From contig JAMWET010001215.1 of the NCBI GenBank assembly GCA_024036415.1, positions 238,315 through 302,314 on the forward strand: 64,000 nt of DNA, in the 5' to 3' direction. Both the position numbers and the translations under genes were made by a program. A model generated the notes under the pieces. That model had not been told where the DNA came from and did not search any database. It saw only the letters and a list, made by a program, of their open reading frames with translations. Below are positions 23,345 through 35,230 of the stretch, piece by piece; position 1 is the first letter of the stretch, and each line of letters opens with the position of its first letter. This DNA comes from Prochilodus magdalenae. Lineage: Eukaryota; Chordata; Actinopteri; Characiformes; Prochilodontidae.

Positions 23345-24022
23345 CATTAAATTTACACTGATATGGGGAATATTTATTGAGCTACACATACAGAAGTACT
23401 GTATCTCAGTATGGCATCAGAATGCCATGTTTGCCACACATCCCGCCACGGAGCTGTAGAGGTTCCTAATGGTGTCCTGTGATAATCCATCCCATGCATC
23501 TTAAATATTCTCACACAGTTCCTGCAGATGGTGCGGTAGGGGTGGAGGTGGAGTGACACTGGGTCCTCTGGACGTGTGACAACAAACCTTTCAGCTTGGT
23601 GCCGACCATGGTGCCTCCACACACAGATTCATTGATCGTCTCCACTCGTCACTGAAGAGGACCCGCTGCCATTCGGAGTCACTCCATGACAGTCTGACAC
23701 CACACCATTGCAGGCTTTGGTGAAGTTGACGTGGTGTTAAGGGCAGTCGTTGTAACTGTATGCATGTAGACCACGTCGTGTAGTCGCCTGCCAACAGTGC
23801 TGACACCAACAGGATGACTCATGGAGTGCATCACTGCTCTCTGAATGTCCGTTATCATGGCTGTTGGGTCAGTCAGGTACACTGATAAGGCCGTCCTCGC
23901 TTATGTCACATGCACGGCTGAGAATCATTTGCATGTCCCACAATATTAAACCTACCCGCCAAGTTTCATTCCTGTCTGTTGATTCCCTCTGGGTGCAACT
24001 ATGTTTTGCCAATGAGGTTTAT
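23345..24022 (-). mobile_element. Tc1-like family C copy C5
   Basis: On the minus strand it starts at an eroded terminus near 24022 ('gaatcaacagacaggaatga' follows) and ends at about 23345 in 'ctcaataaatattccccata'. The 3' terminal repeat is missing. The region near 23591-23700 (minus) carries the first-Asp segment, including SDSEWQRVLFSDEW, and 23374-23620 carries MWRHHGRHQAERFVV joined to ICRNCVRIFKMHGMDYH. It has the same core deletion as the other family C copies. Confidence 0.82.
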
Positions 24023-24439
24023 TATAAAAGGTGTTCTGTCTCAGTCACAGCTTTTAGCAATCAGACATCCAGAATCTCAGACTTACAGCATAACTGGAAG
24101 AACAGATGTGCAGCCGAGAGCTGTGATATTACTGAGATCAGGGCCTCGGAGTGAGGAGATTATGGCAGGATGACCGCTCTCAAAGGTAAACAGCAGTACA
24201 AATGGTGGGAAATCACTCAGACACTGGGTTATTGAAAAACTGACAGCTGAGCCAGAGAGAGTGAGAATAGGTGCTATTGCAGAAGGAACTGGGAACTTTA
24301 GAATTACCTCGACTTCTATGTGAAGGAATCTTAAAATATGATCTGATCTTGATGCATGAGATAAACTAAAGACGTTATAGACATTCTAAATATGTATGTG
24401 CTATAGATTACGTACTATTGACGAAACAGTCTTCTCTCC
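24023..24439. other. No recognisable feature
   Basis: Unique-looking sequence; no exon or repeat family is recognised. Confidence 0.35.
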
Positions 24440-24856
24440 ACTCTGTAGGGAAGGCTTTCCACGGGATTTAGAATTTAAGCCCATTCGACCTAAAGTGCAT
24501 TTGTGAGGTCAGGCACTGATGTTGGCCTGGCTTGCAATCAACATTCCAATTCATCCCAGAGGTGTTTCAATATGGTTGAGATCAGAGTTCTTTGCAGGCC
24601 ACAGGAGTTCCTTGACACCACTCCAGATGACGCTTGGCATTGTGTAAAGTGGTCTTGGGCTTGTGTGCAGCAGCTTGGCCGTAGAAACCCATTTCATTAA
24701 CTGTTGGCACTCCTAGACACTTCTATTTCTGCAGGGCAGAAGGTTTTTACGTGTGGCAATGGTGGCCTGCAATGACTGTGAGGTCACTGAGCTCTCCGGT
24801 AGAATTCGTTGTAGTGTCAGTGTTAATCTATGTGCTTGATTTCATACACCTCTCTT
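24440..24856 (-). mobile_element. Degraded Tc1-like element, 5' (N-terminal) part with deletions
   Basis: The blocks 'gtgaggtcaggcactgatgt', 'cattccaattcatcccagag' and 'gtagaaacccatttcatt' follow the order expected for the minus-strand copy of a common fish Tc1-like transposon. They end in 'tgtgcttgatttcatacacc' next to the following element. Most coding sequence is deleted and what remains is frame-broken. Confidence 0.6.
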
Positions 24857-25265
24857 TAGTTATGGACAAAAGTATTGGGACACCTGTTCGTTCATTTCGT
24901 TCCTTCAGAGTCAAGGATATAAAAAAGAAGTTTGTCCGGCTTTTGTTGAAGTAAATGGAAGCCTTTCAACTGGATATAGGGCCATTGCTGTAAAGATTTG
25001 ATTGCATTCAGTGACCAGAACATTTGTGAGGTCAGGGTGTTAGATGATGACCACCCCACCTCATTCCCAACTCACTCCAAAAGTATCAGATAGAGCACCA
25101 TCATTTCAGATAACACAGTTCCACAGCTCCACAGCTCAATGCTGGGGGCCTCTAGCCCATGGTACCAATAGGTTTATGTTTATCTCATACAGAGAGTCCT
25201 ATTCCATTGGCAATCCTTCTCTACCAAAACTAGACAAGCTGTACAATGACTGCACCCTAAAGTAG
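24857..25265. mobile_element. Tc1-derived repeat, family T, with one end
   Basis: It starts with a terminal-repeat-like 'tatggacaaaagtattggga' and continues through 'gatttgattgcattcagtga', 'gtgaggtcagggtgtt' and 'ccacagctcaatgctggggg' to 'ttctctaccaaaactagaca'. The opposite end is missing. 24757-25167 is duplicated at 26266-26690. Confidence 0.75.
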
Positions 25266-25785
25266 CTACATGCATATAATATCTAAGTATGAAATGCATA
25301 TATAAATATAATATAGATAGTCAGTTATTAATATTTTCAGCAACACCCAATCTCTAACAGTCCTTCCGATGCTAAAAGGTGTAAACCGGGGAGGAACTGA
25401 AGAGAACAATGAGGCTGAAAAGAGGTGTATCTGAAGTTTCTACTCGAGTTGGTGATCAATAGCAGGTTAACCCAGTTCAGAGAGAGCTAATGACAGGTCA
25501 TGACGGTTCTGCTCCATTACTCACTGATGATGTTTGCATTTCTGCTTTTCATAAAGATTCCTTATCTAATCCCATTTGGTAGGTATTGATCTGCAATGAT
25601 TCAGGTCCTTTAGCATTTGACCTGTACCACTGAGAAGTAGATACAGATGAAAAATTGAAGGAGAAACTAACATAATGTGTTTCTTAGTACTGTGGTGGGC
25701 CAGCGCAAGGTGCCAAACAGCTTCATTGTGCAGTTCTGTAAGTCTCTGGAGTCTTCAGAAAGCACAGAACACCACTCTTTCAAAC
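25266..25785. other. No recognisable feature
   Basis: A/T-rich, unique-looking sequence without a recognisable exon. Confidence 0.35.
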
Positions 25786-25789
25786 AATG

Positions 25790-26240
25790 TTGGCTTTGTT
25801 GAATCTGCACCAACATATGACTGCAACATCTCCCATAGGTTTGAGATCTGGTGGTTGTGAAGGCAGTGGCATATGATTTACAGTCTCACACATACTCATG
25901 ATACCATTCGGTGACATCTCATGGCTTGGAGGTAGAGGTAGAGGTAGAGGCTGCTACCATCAGGGTATAGTGGATTCGTCACAGGGTGAAGGAGATGAGT
26001 TACGGTAACTTAGTACTGATTTGTTCCCTCTAGGGGTGCAACAGGTGCCAAACTATGCCAGCAAGATGCCCACACAGCATAACCTTATCACTGGACCCCC
26101 TTACTGTAGGGGTCAAGCATGCAAGCTGGTTTTGTTCTCTTGGTGTACACTGCATATGCACTTTCCCACCTGTGGAGAACATGGTGTAGGACGACTCATC
26201 TGATGAGATTACCGTTCTCCACATAGAGACCAGTGCTGAT
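25790..26240 (-). pseudogene. Tc1-like transposase remnant with first catalytic Asp
   Basis: On the minus strand, 26030-26224 encodes WRTVISSDESSYTMFSTGGK, which is the first-Asp region (SDES) of a Tc1 transposase. It is followed by VHMQCTPREQNQL and CLTPTVRGSSDKVML, aligned to the 'P.E....CL.PTVK.GGGSVMVW' stretch of the family. The segment then falls apart into 'caccattcggtgacatctca'-like debris that should correspond to the catalytic middle and C-terminus ('gtttgagatctggtggttgt'). No second Asp (QDNAR) or third acidic residue is visible. This lineage is distinct from families A-F in this window. Confidence 0.65.
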
Positions 26241-26265
26241 GGTTTTTACACCACTGACCTCCCAG

Positions 26266-26690
26266 ACAATGGCAGTGATGGCATGCAATGACTGTCTGAG
26301 GTCACTAAGCTATCCGGTAGAATTCATTGTAGTGTCAGTGTTAATCTGGGTGCTTGATTTTATACACCTCTCTTTAGATATGGACAAAAGTATTGGGACA
26401 CCTGTTCATTCATTTCGTTCCTTCAGAATCAAGGATATGAAAAAGAAGTTCGTCCGGCCTTTGTTGAAGTAAATGGAAGTCTTTCAACTAGATATAGGGC
26501 CATTGCTGTAAAGATTTGATTGCATTCAGTGACCAGAACATTTGTGAGGTCAGGGTGTTAGATGATCACCACCCCACCTCATCCCCAACTCACTCCAAAA
26601 GTATTAGAAGGAGCACCATCATTTCAGATAACACAGTTCCACTGCTCCACAGCTCAATGCTGGGGGCCTCTAGTCCATGGTGCTCCCAGA
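26266..26690. mobile_element. Second copy of the composite Tc1-derived block (family T at 26382 onward)
   Basis: It has the same order as 24757-25167: 'gcaatgactg' ... 'gaggtcactaagctatccgg', 'tgcttgattttatacacctc', then 'tatggacaaaagtattggga' and the family T body up to 'ctcaatgctgggggcctcta'. Because two adjacent, different elements are repeated in the same order, this is a duplicated segment rather than two separate insertions. Confidence 0.8.
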
Positions 26691-27352
26691 CTGTCACTGG
26701 TACTTGACTGGTACTGGTAATGAGAGGTTCATGCACTGCAGCCCTACTATTATATCCCACTCTCTGTAGTGGTAGACAGACAGCTCTAGCTGACACTGAC
26801 GTTTTCCGTCACCTGATGACTGCCCACTGTGGGTGAGCACTTAGCACCACAATTTCCAGACCTGTTTACTAATGTTTTTACCACAGCTTGAACACTAGCA
26901 ACCTGTGTGACTGAGCCTTGACAGCCCCTGCACCACTTTCAAGCCACTTTAGATCTTTCCCTCTTGGTTATCTTGATCCACAGTCAAAGTCAGCTCAGCT
27001 GCTCAGCACTTTTATACGTACCTGCCACAGATCGGGCAGTATGCTAACTGCTTAACCCTATTGTACCAGAGGGAAACATTGTGCATGCAAGCACATGCTC
27101 TTTTATTGAACAGGTAGCATGAAGAACTGACTCGCTTAGCAGATTAGCAATAGCTATACAATTTCACAGCATGGTTAACACCACAACCACAGAACAACAG
27201 CGACTGGTGGACTGTGTACAGAAGTGTGTCGATCCGGGCTGTGAAAGTAATGTTGGCCCTTTGCATACCCTTTCCAAGGAACCCAATTGTCAGTGGACAT
27301 GGCTGATGTTGATCTTTAAACAAGGCTAAAGTTGGCTTCTTCTAAATTAAAT
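26691..27352. other. Transposon debris and unique sequence
   Basis: 26700-27060 ('ctgactgagccttgac'-like text) looks like the 5' part of yet another degraded Tc1-like element, but no domain can be read. 27061-27352 is unremarkable. Confidence 0.3.
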
Positions 27353-27420
27353 GTTCCACCTTAAATGCTACAACTTGTACAGGCACCAGAATGGAACTGC
27401 GGCACCATTTAAGGTGGAAC
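27353..27420. mobile_element. 68-bp hairpin element with perfect 14-bp inverted repeats
   Basis: The left arm gttccaccttaaat (27353-27366) and the right arm atttaaggtggaac (27407-27420) are perfect inverted repeats. The loop contains 'caggcaccagaatggaactg'. A diverged copy is at 20511-20579. It is probably a miniature inverted-repeat transposable element; no coding capacity. Confidence 0.7.
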
Positions 27421-27621
27421 AGAAGATTTGTAATACAACATGGTGAATGGGAAGCCGCAGCCGTGCTGTATGACGCAGGTTGAAGCAGATTACTGTAAGC
27501 TGACAACTTCAATTCATGGCTGAAATCAACACCAGGTACTTTAGTATAGGTAATAGTACAGCTACTAACAAGCTCCAAGTAACTAATGCTACTATAGCTA
27601 ACTAAACAGTATGACGACTTA

Positions 27622-28154
27622 CAGGGGTTGGACAATGAAACTGAAACACCTGTCATTTTAGTGTGGGAGGTCTCATGGCTAAATTGGACCAGCCTGGTGG
27701 CCAATCTTCATTAATTGCACATTGCACCAGTAAGAGCAGAGTGTGAAGGTTCAGTTAGCAGGTAAGAGCACAGTTCTGCTCAAAGTATTGCAATGCACAC
27801 AACATTATGGGTGACATACCAGAGTTCAAAAGAGGACAAACTGTTGGTGCACGTCTTGCTGGCGCATCTGTGACCAAGACAGCAAGTCTTTGTGATGTAT
27901 CAAGAGCCACGGTATCCAGGGTAATGTCAGCATACCACCAAGAAGGAGGAACCTCCACCAGCATCACGTAGTGACCTGGCCACTATCCTGTAAGAAGAAT
28001 GGCTTAAACTCCCTCTGACCACTTTGCAGGACGCAGTATATGTCATTCCCAAAACAAACTGACGCTGTACTGGCCGCAAAAGGAGGCCCTACACCATACT
28101 AATAAATGATTGTGGTTTAAAACCAGGTGTTTCAGTTTCATTGTCCAACCCCTG
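27622..28154 (+). mobile_element. Tc1-like short element, family A copy A3, both ends and TA flanks
   Basis: 533 bp with CAGGGGTTGGACAATGAAAC at the left and the inverted GTTTCATTGTCCAACCCCTG at the right, TA on each side (27620-27621 and 28155-28156). The terminal repeats extend about 30 bp ('ctgaaacacctg'). The internal structure is identical to A1 and A4. Confidence 0.95.
27807..27971 (+). pseudogene. Helix-turn-helix remnant of Tc1 transposase (54 codons), copy A3
   Basis: Same frame as copy A1: ATG, 54 codons, TAG at the deletion junction. One replacement (Gly for Arg in the 'EGRTSTS' stretch) distinguishes it. The open frame begins at ATGGGTGACATACCAGAG. Confidence 0.75.
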
Positions 28155-28159
28155 TAGCT

Positions 28160-28790
28160 TAGCACACAGAGGGTCCATGTATTTTCCTGTCCGAGTCTGT
28201 TTCAATGTTGCTTCAGTGATTTTATGTTTTGCTGTAACACAGCCAATCAGGGCAGAGCTCATCAGATTATTCATGAGCTCACCAAAAAGGGAAAACAACA
28301 CGCTACATACATAGGGCCAAATCACAGGGCGTAAAAGGGAGTGTAAAACCGCATCTGGACATTTTTTACACTGAACGAGGCCACATACCTTCCATGTAGA
28401 CGCATGAGAAGACATGCTGAATAAATGAACTCTGCAACCCTATATATTCTATAGCTGTAATGAGGGAGTGGCTTTATTTGGGGTATTCCAATACTGACAG
28501 TCTGGATAACAGGCAGTGTTCATAACACAGGCAGGGAACAACAGAGACACATCCAAAAACAGAAGCCGGAATCCAGAAATAAGACATAGATCAGAAACAC
28601 GGATGTGACAAAGCAACCAAAATACCCAAACCAAAAAAGAACTCTTAGAGACACTGTAGAACACAGAGGCTGCATATGAAATGGCACATTGCTGCACTGT
28701 ATGGCATGCTACAGTAGTGTGGACTGCATACTGTCCCCTGTGTGTGGTATACAGTACAGTAATAAGTTTAACATGACCAGTTACCCCACG
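28160..28790. other. No firm feature
   Basis: The phrase 'cagccaatcagggcagagct' followed by 'attattcatgagctc' resembles a dispersed fish repeat, but there is no second copy here. No exon is recognised. Confidence 0.3.
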
Positions 28791-29714
28791 TTTACCTCAG
28801 AGCTGTTATTACTGTATCCACTGTTTGGAGCTAGCTGCTGCTAACGCTGCTCAGTTCACCTGAGATACGGTTAGCCTAGCTGTTAGCTCCCCTCAGCTAT
28901 TTCACTCTAAAACTGATCCTCTAAAGCGAGTTCATCTTTTATTAATCTTCAGACCTGTATATTTAACTTTCTGAGGCTCATTCTGATGAACACACACCCC
29001 ACTACAATCACTACACCCACATTTACCTCAGAGCTGTTATTACTGTGTCCACTGTTTAGAGCTAGCTGCTGCTAACGCTGCTCAGCTCACCCGAAATACG
29101 GTTAACCTAGCTGTTAGCTCCCCTCGGCTATTTCACTCTAAAACTAATCCTCTAAAGTGGGTTCATCTTTTATTAATCTTCAGACCTGTATATTTAACTT
29201 TCTGAGGCTCATTCTGATAAAAACAACCCCCACTACAATCACCGCACCCACATTTACCTCAGAGCTGTTATTACTGTATCCACTGTTTGGAGCTAGCTGC
29301 TACTAACGCTGCTCAGCTCACCTGAAATACGGTTAACCTAGCTGTTAGCTCCCCTCGGCTATTTCACTCTAAAACTAATCCTCTAAAGTGGGTTCATCTT
29401 TTATTAATCTTCAGACCTGTATATTTAACTTTCTGAGGCTCATTCTGAAAAAAACACACCCCACTACAACCACTACAGCCACAGTTACCTCAGAGCTGTT
29501 ATTACTGTATCCACTATTTAGAGCTAGTTGCTGCTAACGGTGCTCAGTTCATCTGAACTACGTTTAGCCTAGCTATTAGCTCCCCTCAGCTATTTCACTC
29601 TAATACTGATCCTCTAAAGCGAGTTCATTTTTTAATAATCTTCAGAACTGTATATTTAACTTTCTGAGGCTCATTCTGATGAAAACACAACCCACTACAA
29701 TCACTACACCCACA
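28791..29714. repeat. Tandem array, four units of exactly 231 bp
   Basis: The anchor 'tttacctcagagctgtta' recurs at 28791, 29022, 29253 and 29484 (as 'gttacctcag'), and the next unit begins at 29715 before breaking off. The spacing is 231 bp each time. Units contain 'gctagctgctgctaacgctg', 'cctagctgttagctcccct' and 'tctgaggctcattctga'. Identity between units is high, with scattered substitutions and no net length change. No open frame is conserved. Confidence 0.95.
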
Positions 29715-31611
29715 TTTACATTGCTAGGTTTTGCTCCCTAGTGTTAGCCGCCATATTGTTTGTTTGAAGCAGCAGAACCCAAAATGGGGCCAAGACTAAT
29801 CCCCTTTAGGATGTTCTATCTTTTACACATAGTCACGTGGACTCCAAGCAACATGTCTTTACAAAAACATTCCATTAAAAAAAAACCTATGTCTCCCCAA
29901 ACATTTGATGGGCAATGATGCACTCCTGGGTTTGACAGTAGACTAATATTGGCTGCAAAGCCCTCTGGGTAGTAAATCGAGCACTGCTGATCTTGGGTTC
30001 CCATCGGGCGCCAATTAAGGACCATTATTAACTCAGAAGCTCCATTATTGCACACTGCGGTGCTTTCGTCATGCTGAGACGAGGTCGCTTCTACAGCTCT
30101 GAATCATCTGAGATCATGCAGAGTTCACACTAACACTCGCCCGTAACTTGCTCCACTGACTCAGGTTCCCATGTTCGTAAGCGGTTATTAGGCACATCGC
30201 TGAGTATTTGTCAAGTGGTGATACTTCCAGTCAAGTATGTTGGTGAGTAAAGCCATCTACTGTTCCACAGTTCCAATTTAGCCATTAACAGTTTAGTCAT
30301 AACCATATTTTGCTGGTTGAATTTTGTTTTGCGTTGGTTCGGCTCCTGTTCTGCTTTAACGTTGCATTCCTCACAATTGAACTTTTTATTTTGCATCCAA
30401 AAAAAATAGAATATAGGAAATAGACCAAGAGATTGGTGTTTCCAGAGGGAGCATATATGTTGTGACACCAATTTAAGATTGCCTCCTTGTACACATCATG
30501 CCAAACAGCAGGCTTGTGATTGGTTGTTGGGTTTAGTATTACCGGATGATATTAATTAATGTCATTTAAAATTTAATATGTACGTTTAATTGTCAATTTA
30601 GTTAAAGGCCTGTCTTATTTTCTCATTTGTATATTTACTATTCTATAATACTGCTAAATGCCTTATCCTTTGCCCATTTCTGTTTGACCTTTGATGGAAT
30701 GGACAGTTTGAAGACCACTTCCACTAACAACACAACAGCCTTTCCAGGTTTTCATGCTGTGCCTAGCTTCGGAAATGGGCAACCATCCATGGCAGAGTGT
30801 AAGGTCTTGCTAGAGGCAACCCCTAGAGGCATGTCTTTTAAATATCTGGAGCTATAATACATTTAATTAGCGCTGCTCAAAGCTCATAAACTTACTAGCT
30901 TGACCCAGGTGATAGCGGATGGTGAACTGGTTTCTATTCGTTTGGGTGATTGCGTTTGGGGGTTGATGCCGCAGAAGAACAGAGCCTCAGAATTACAATC
31001 TGCCATAACACAATGACAATGTCCCCGCCGTGAGTCCAGACAGCTGTTTAGTTTTTGCCATAATTGCATTTGAGTATGGATTTAGTGTACTCTGCATACC
31101 TCTGCCCCACTGCAAGGTGTTGGATATCCGGCTGAAAAGCCAGAGTGGGATGATTGGAATATGGTTCAAGGCAACAAACAAGTCTTTTTATAGCTTCAGA
31201 GTGATTTTACAGTTTTTTAGCAGAACCTGGTGCTCCTGATTGATAAAGGCAAGCGGTGAAGCAGCATGTCAGCGGTAAGGAGGGAAGTGATTAAAGCTGG
31301 ATCTTCAGTGTATACATGACCAGCAGCACAAAGCATGAAAAATACGGTATATTCATTTTGGGGGCTATAAATAAAGCAAAGCTTAGAGCAGGTGGATCAT
31401 TAGGGTGATCTTGTTCTGCCTTGCTGCAAGGATGAAGAGCTATGTTGTCGTTCTATACTGAATGTACCTTCCTTGTCATAATTTGCTCTGTCAACTCTGT
31501 CAGGAGATTCAGTCTGCTCAATGGAGTAGTCCAGACCTCTATAGTAAATATACTCATACTCAAAAAAAATATATAAAATCACCACGTGAATGAAATTCAC
31601 AGCACATAATA
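29715..31611. other. Unique-looking sequence
   Basis: About 1.9 kb with no recognised repeat and no exon that I can support. Open frames of 60-86 codons (29816-30055, 30211-30494, 30627-30857) have no domains. Confidence 0.35.
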
Positions 31612-31930
31612 GACTATGGGTTAGTATGGCTATGGATTAGGTTCTGGGGACTGGTCCTGAGGAAGTACACACAGTTTGGTGGCTATCGAGCAGATGAACC
31701 AATTGGGCTTTGGTTGGGAGTGAAAATGACTGGGAGTCTATGGTAGGAACAAGACATAGAAAAATGTGCGTAGAGAAATGCAGGTCAGTATGGCTGTGGA
31801 TTAGAGCATGGGGACTTGCCCTGAGGATGTACAGGCAGTTTGGTGACTACTGAGCAAGGGAAACAACTGGGCTTGGGTTGGGTGAAAATGAATGGGAGCC
31901 TATGGGAGGAACGAGGGATGGAAAAAGATG
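31612..31930. repeat. Two tandem units of a 164-bp repeat
   Basis: 'tagtatggctatggattagg' at 31622 and 'cagtatggctgtggattaga' at 31786 are 164 bp apart, and the rest of the unit ('gaaaatgactgggagtctat', 'ggaggaacgagggatgg') follows in both. The same unit forms a longer array at 52259-53090. Confidence 0.88.
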
Positions 31931-32044
31931 AGTCAAAGACGAACCAAAACAACACAGAATTTGTGAACTGAGATGTGCAAGACACAACAGATGCACTTTA
32001 CAAAAACTGTATGTCAGATCAAAAAGCTGCATACAAGCATCACA
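31931..32044. other. Boundary of the 164-bp repeat
   Basis: Unique-looking sequence; nothing is recognised. Confidence 0.3.
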
Positions 32045-32277
32045 CATTCATAAGCTTGGTGGACATCCCTATCCAGAACTCCACTGCATTGATATGGAGA
32101 AGGTCTGGCTTACAATCAATGCTCCCGGTCCCCAAAAGTGTTCAGTGGGGTTAGGATCAGGGCTCTGTGCAACCCATGTCTTTATGGCCCTTGCTATTAA
32201 AATCATGGAGGTGGCCTATGGAGAATGGGTCTCAATGACTAACAGTGGTGTCCACATACATTTGGCCATATAGTGTA
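32045..32277. mobile_element. Tc1-derived deletion fragment with one terminal repeat
   Basis: 'aagtgttcagtggggttagg', 'atcagggctctgtgcaaccc' and 'atgtctttatggcccttgct' are typical of the minus-strand C-terminal coding part of a fish Tc1-like transposon. The fragment ends in 'catttggccatatagtgta', a terminal repeat followed by the TA-type flank. Confidence 0.6.
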
Positions 32278-33895
32278 TGAAGGGCAATGCTTACCACAAT
32301 AATGATGTGGCGGTTTTCTGGTCCCAACTATTATTAAAAGCTCATAATGAAACTCTTTTGGTCCAAAGGTGGATTAAACAGCTGGAAAGTTTGAGTGTTG
32401 ATGACGGTTGACGTTAACAACTAGGTGGGAAACTTGAACCATGGTCTTTAGCTTCCCTAGCATTGGCACTAATATTGCACAAATACATATGCATGCCTTG
32501 ATGACCCGGATAGGCCTTAATATGGTACGTAATGGGAAGTTAACAAAGAGAACGTGATCATTTGTGTTACAAATTGGGTGGAATGTTAGGTGTCACCAAA
32601 TATTTGACAGACAACTCATGTTACTTTTGTTCAAGTGGAAATAACATTAACAGGCAGACTTATACAGAGCTGAGCTAACATTCTGCTGCAGGAGAACCTC
32701 TTATTCCCCACTTGGACATTTGATTTTCATAAAGGAAGGGCACTTAGGGCCGTTTATGTGACGGTGGGCTGAAAAAGCAGCTCTAAATTGCCTGAAGTTC
32801 CCTGGTAATTAGGCTAAAATGATGGAAACTTCCTCCAGGTTTCGGAGACAGAAAGTTTCCAATATACTGTCAGCTGTTTTTAGCAGTTTTAAAGAATGAA
32901 CTAGCTGTGTTTTATACCTCCTACAGTGTTGAAGGATGGCTAGATTAGATTAGAGCCACTGGGGAAGGCTGTTGAATCAGTCAGCCTTAAAGTGTACTTA
33001 AAGCTGGAGGTGCTTTAGCTTCACTAGAACCATTTACTTTCACGACCAAAGCTTGTTCCATTACAGCATATGGTAATATAAAGCCTTTTACAGCCTAACA
33101 AGCAGCTCCGCTATACTGAGTCCAGCTGTAGTTGGCATCATGTCCATATTAGGAACTCCGGAACTAGGCCATTATCTACGGGAATGTCGTTTTTTCTGAT
33201 CTTCATTTATGGTCAAGGAACATTTTTACTAAACCTGATACAGCCTGCCTTAGGGACATGTTTCCACTGAACGTCACTGGGTACTCAGAACTACAAGGTC
33301 GGCAAGAGTTGAACCATGAATTTTGATACATGCAGGCCATGTGTCCATCAGGCGGTGTATTAATAACCATTTCATCTAATAACTTTCGGTGAGGGAGCTT
33401 GGACATCTGGTTCCTATTACCACCACTGTTTAATTATACAGACCATTCAGAGAAGCCTGCGGAATTTCTGGACTAATTGCGGCAATGACGTAACTTCAGC
33501 AAGGAGCATTAGCATGTTTGTAGCGGTATTTACATTTCGGTTGCTAAATGGCCTCATAATTCAGAGGGTCTAATGATATGTACCAGGAAAGCAGGACAAG
33601 ATGCTTAATATTCCTCATAGAGAGAACCACCTTAGCCTATAAGAGACGTATGTTTCACAAGCCTTTTAAAAGTCTGTAAAGTTCTTTATACAGCTTTATC
33701 CTTCACCTAAACACATGGAGCCCCTCAGTGACCTATACCCAACATCCTGGACATGTCGCATGCCACTTGGTGAACATATGACCTCATTTAGAAAATGGCG
33801 ATGTGCTTGGTTAGTGCAGTTAGAGACAAAACCAGCTCATTTTAGAGTCATGATTTTGTACCTGTAAGGTTTCAACCCATTTAAGAGCTCTAATA
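32278..33895. other. Unique-looking sequence
   Basis: About 1.6 kb without microsatellites, recognisable transposon ends or exons. Confidence 0.35.
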
Positions 33896-34795
33896 TTCAT
33901 ATACCCATATTCTATATTACATATACCCATATTCTATATTACATACACCCATATACTATATTACATATACCCATATTCTACATTACATATACCCATATTC
34001 TATATTACATATACCCATATACTATATTACATATACCCATATTCTACATTACATATACCCATATTCTATATAACATATCCCCATATTCTATATTACATAT
34101 ACCCATATTCTATATTACATACACCCATATACTATATTACATATACCCATATTCTATATTACATATACCCATATTCTATATTACATATCCCCATATTCTA
34201 TATTACATATACCCATATTCTATATTACATATACTCATATTCTATATTACACATACCCATATTCTATATTACATACACCCATATACTATATCACATATAC
34301 CCAAATTCTAAATTACATATACCCATATTCTAGATCACATATACCCAAATTCTATATTACATATACCCATATTCTATATTACATACACCCATATTCTATA
34401 TAACATACACCCATATTCTATATAGCATATAACCGAATTCTATATAACATATAACCAAATTCTATATAACATATACCCATATTCTATACTACATATACCC
34501 ATATTCTATATAACATATACTCATATTCTGTGTTACATATACCCATATCCTATATAACATACACTCATATTCTATACAACATATACCCATATTCTATATT
34601 ACATACACCCATATTCTATATAGCATATAACCGAATTCTATATAACATATAACCAAATTCTATATAACATACACTCATATTTTATACAACATATACCCAT
34701 ATTCTATATTACATACACCCATATTCTATATTATGCATACCCATATTATATATTACATATACCAATAATCTGTATTACATATACCCATTCTGACG
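33896..34795. repeat. Minisatellite, about 40 copies of a 22-bp unit
   Basis: The unit is approximately 'acatatacccatattctata' plus 'tt', repeated for 900 bp with variants such as 'acacccatatactata', 'acataaccgaattctata' and 'acactcatattctata'. There are no unique spacers between units, so it is a minisatellite. Variants recur in higher-order groups, which suggests growth by unequal exchange. Confidence 0.95.
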
Positions 34796-34872
34796 CCATT
34801 TCTAGAACACCATGACGGAATACCAGTTATGAAATTGTTGTTGTTGTGACATATGCTTATGAGTATTATGAC

Positions 34873-35230
34873 TCTATAGTCACCTGTGACTGAAACACGT
34901 GTAACACCTATAACACCAATAACAGCTGTGACTGGATTTGGCATATACTGGACAAGTTTCTGGATGTGGACCACATCAATGTTCATCAATGCTGCATCAA
35001 GGACTTGCAGTTGGACCAGATTTGGTGGATGCCTTCCCTGCCACAATTCTGAGGGGGAATTTCCTGTAGACTGGGATTTTAGCCACTGCTGGTAGACCCG
35101 TATGACCCTACCCTCCCACACACCTGCAGATTCAGCTACTTCCTTCACACTATGGTCTTTGGCACTCCCAAATGCAGTCCCTCCTTTTAGCCAATCATTA
35201 ACATCTGCTCTGGAGCGTCACTCACACCCT
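34873..35230 (-). mobile_element. Tc1-like family B copy B3
   Basis: On the minus strand it runs from 'ccagagcagatgttaatgat' to 'cgtgtttcagtcacaggtga', with 'tagtcacctg' at the right-hand terminus (34876-34885). It has the same fused layout as B2, slightly longer in the linker. Confidence 0.82.
34890..35148 (-). pseudogene. Helix-turn-helix to C-terminus fusion of Tc1 transposase (copy B3)
   Basis: The frame reads VKEVAESAGVWEGRVIRVYQ, WLKSQSTGNSPSELWQG, a linker, and then HIQKLVQYMPNPVTAVIG. As in B2, the helix-turn-helix is joined to the transposase tail without the catalytic core. Independent retention of this layout in two copies shows that the deletion happened before they dispersed. 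Confidence 0.72.

Noticed and set aside
33896..34795. Regular short repeats resembling a CRISPR array
   Set aside because: The units are contiguous without unique spacers and the DNA is clearly animal; it is a minisatellite.
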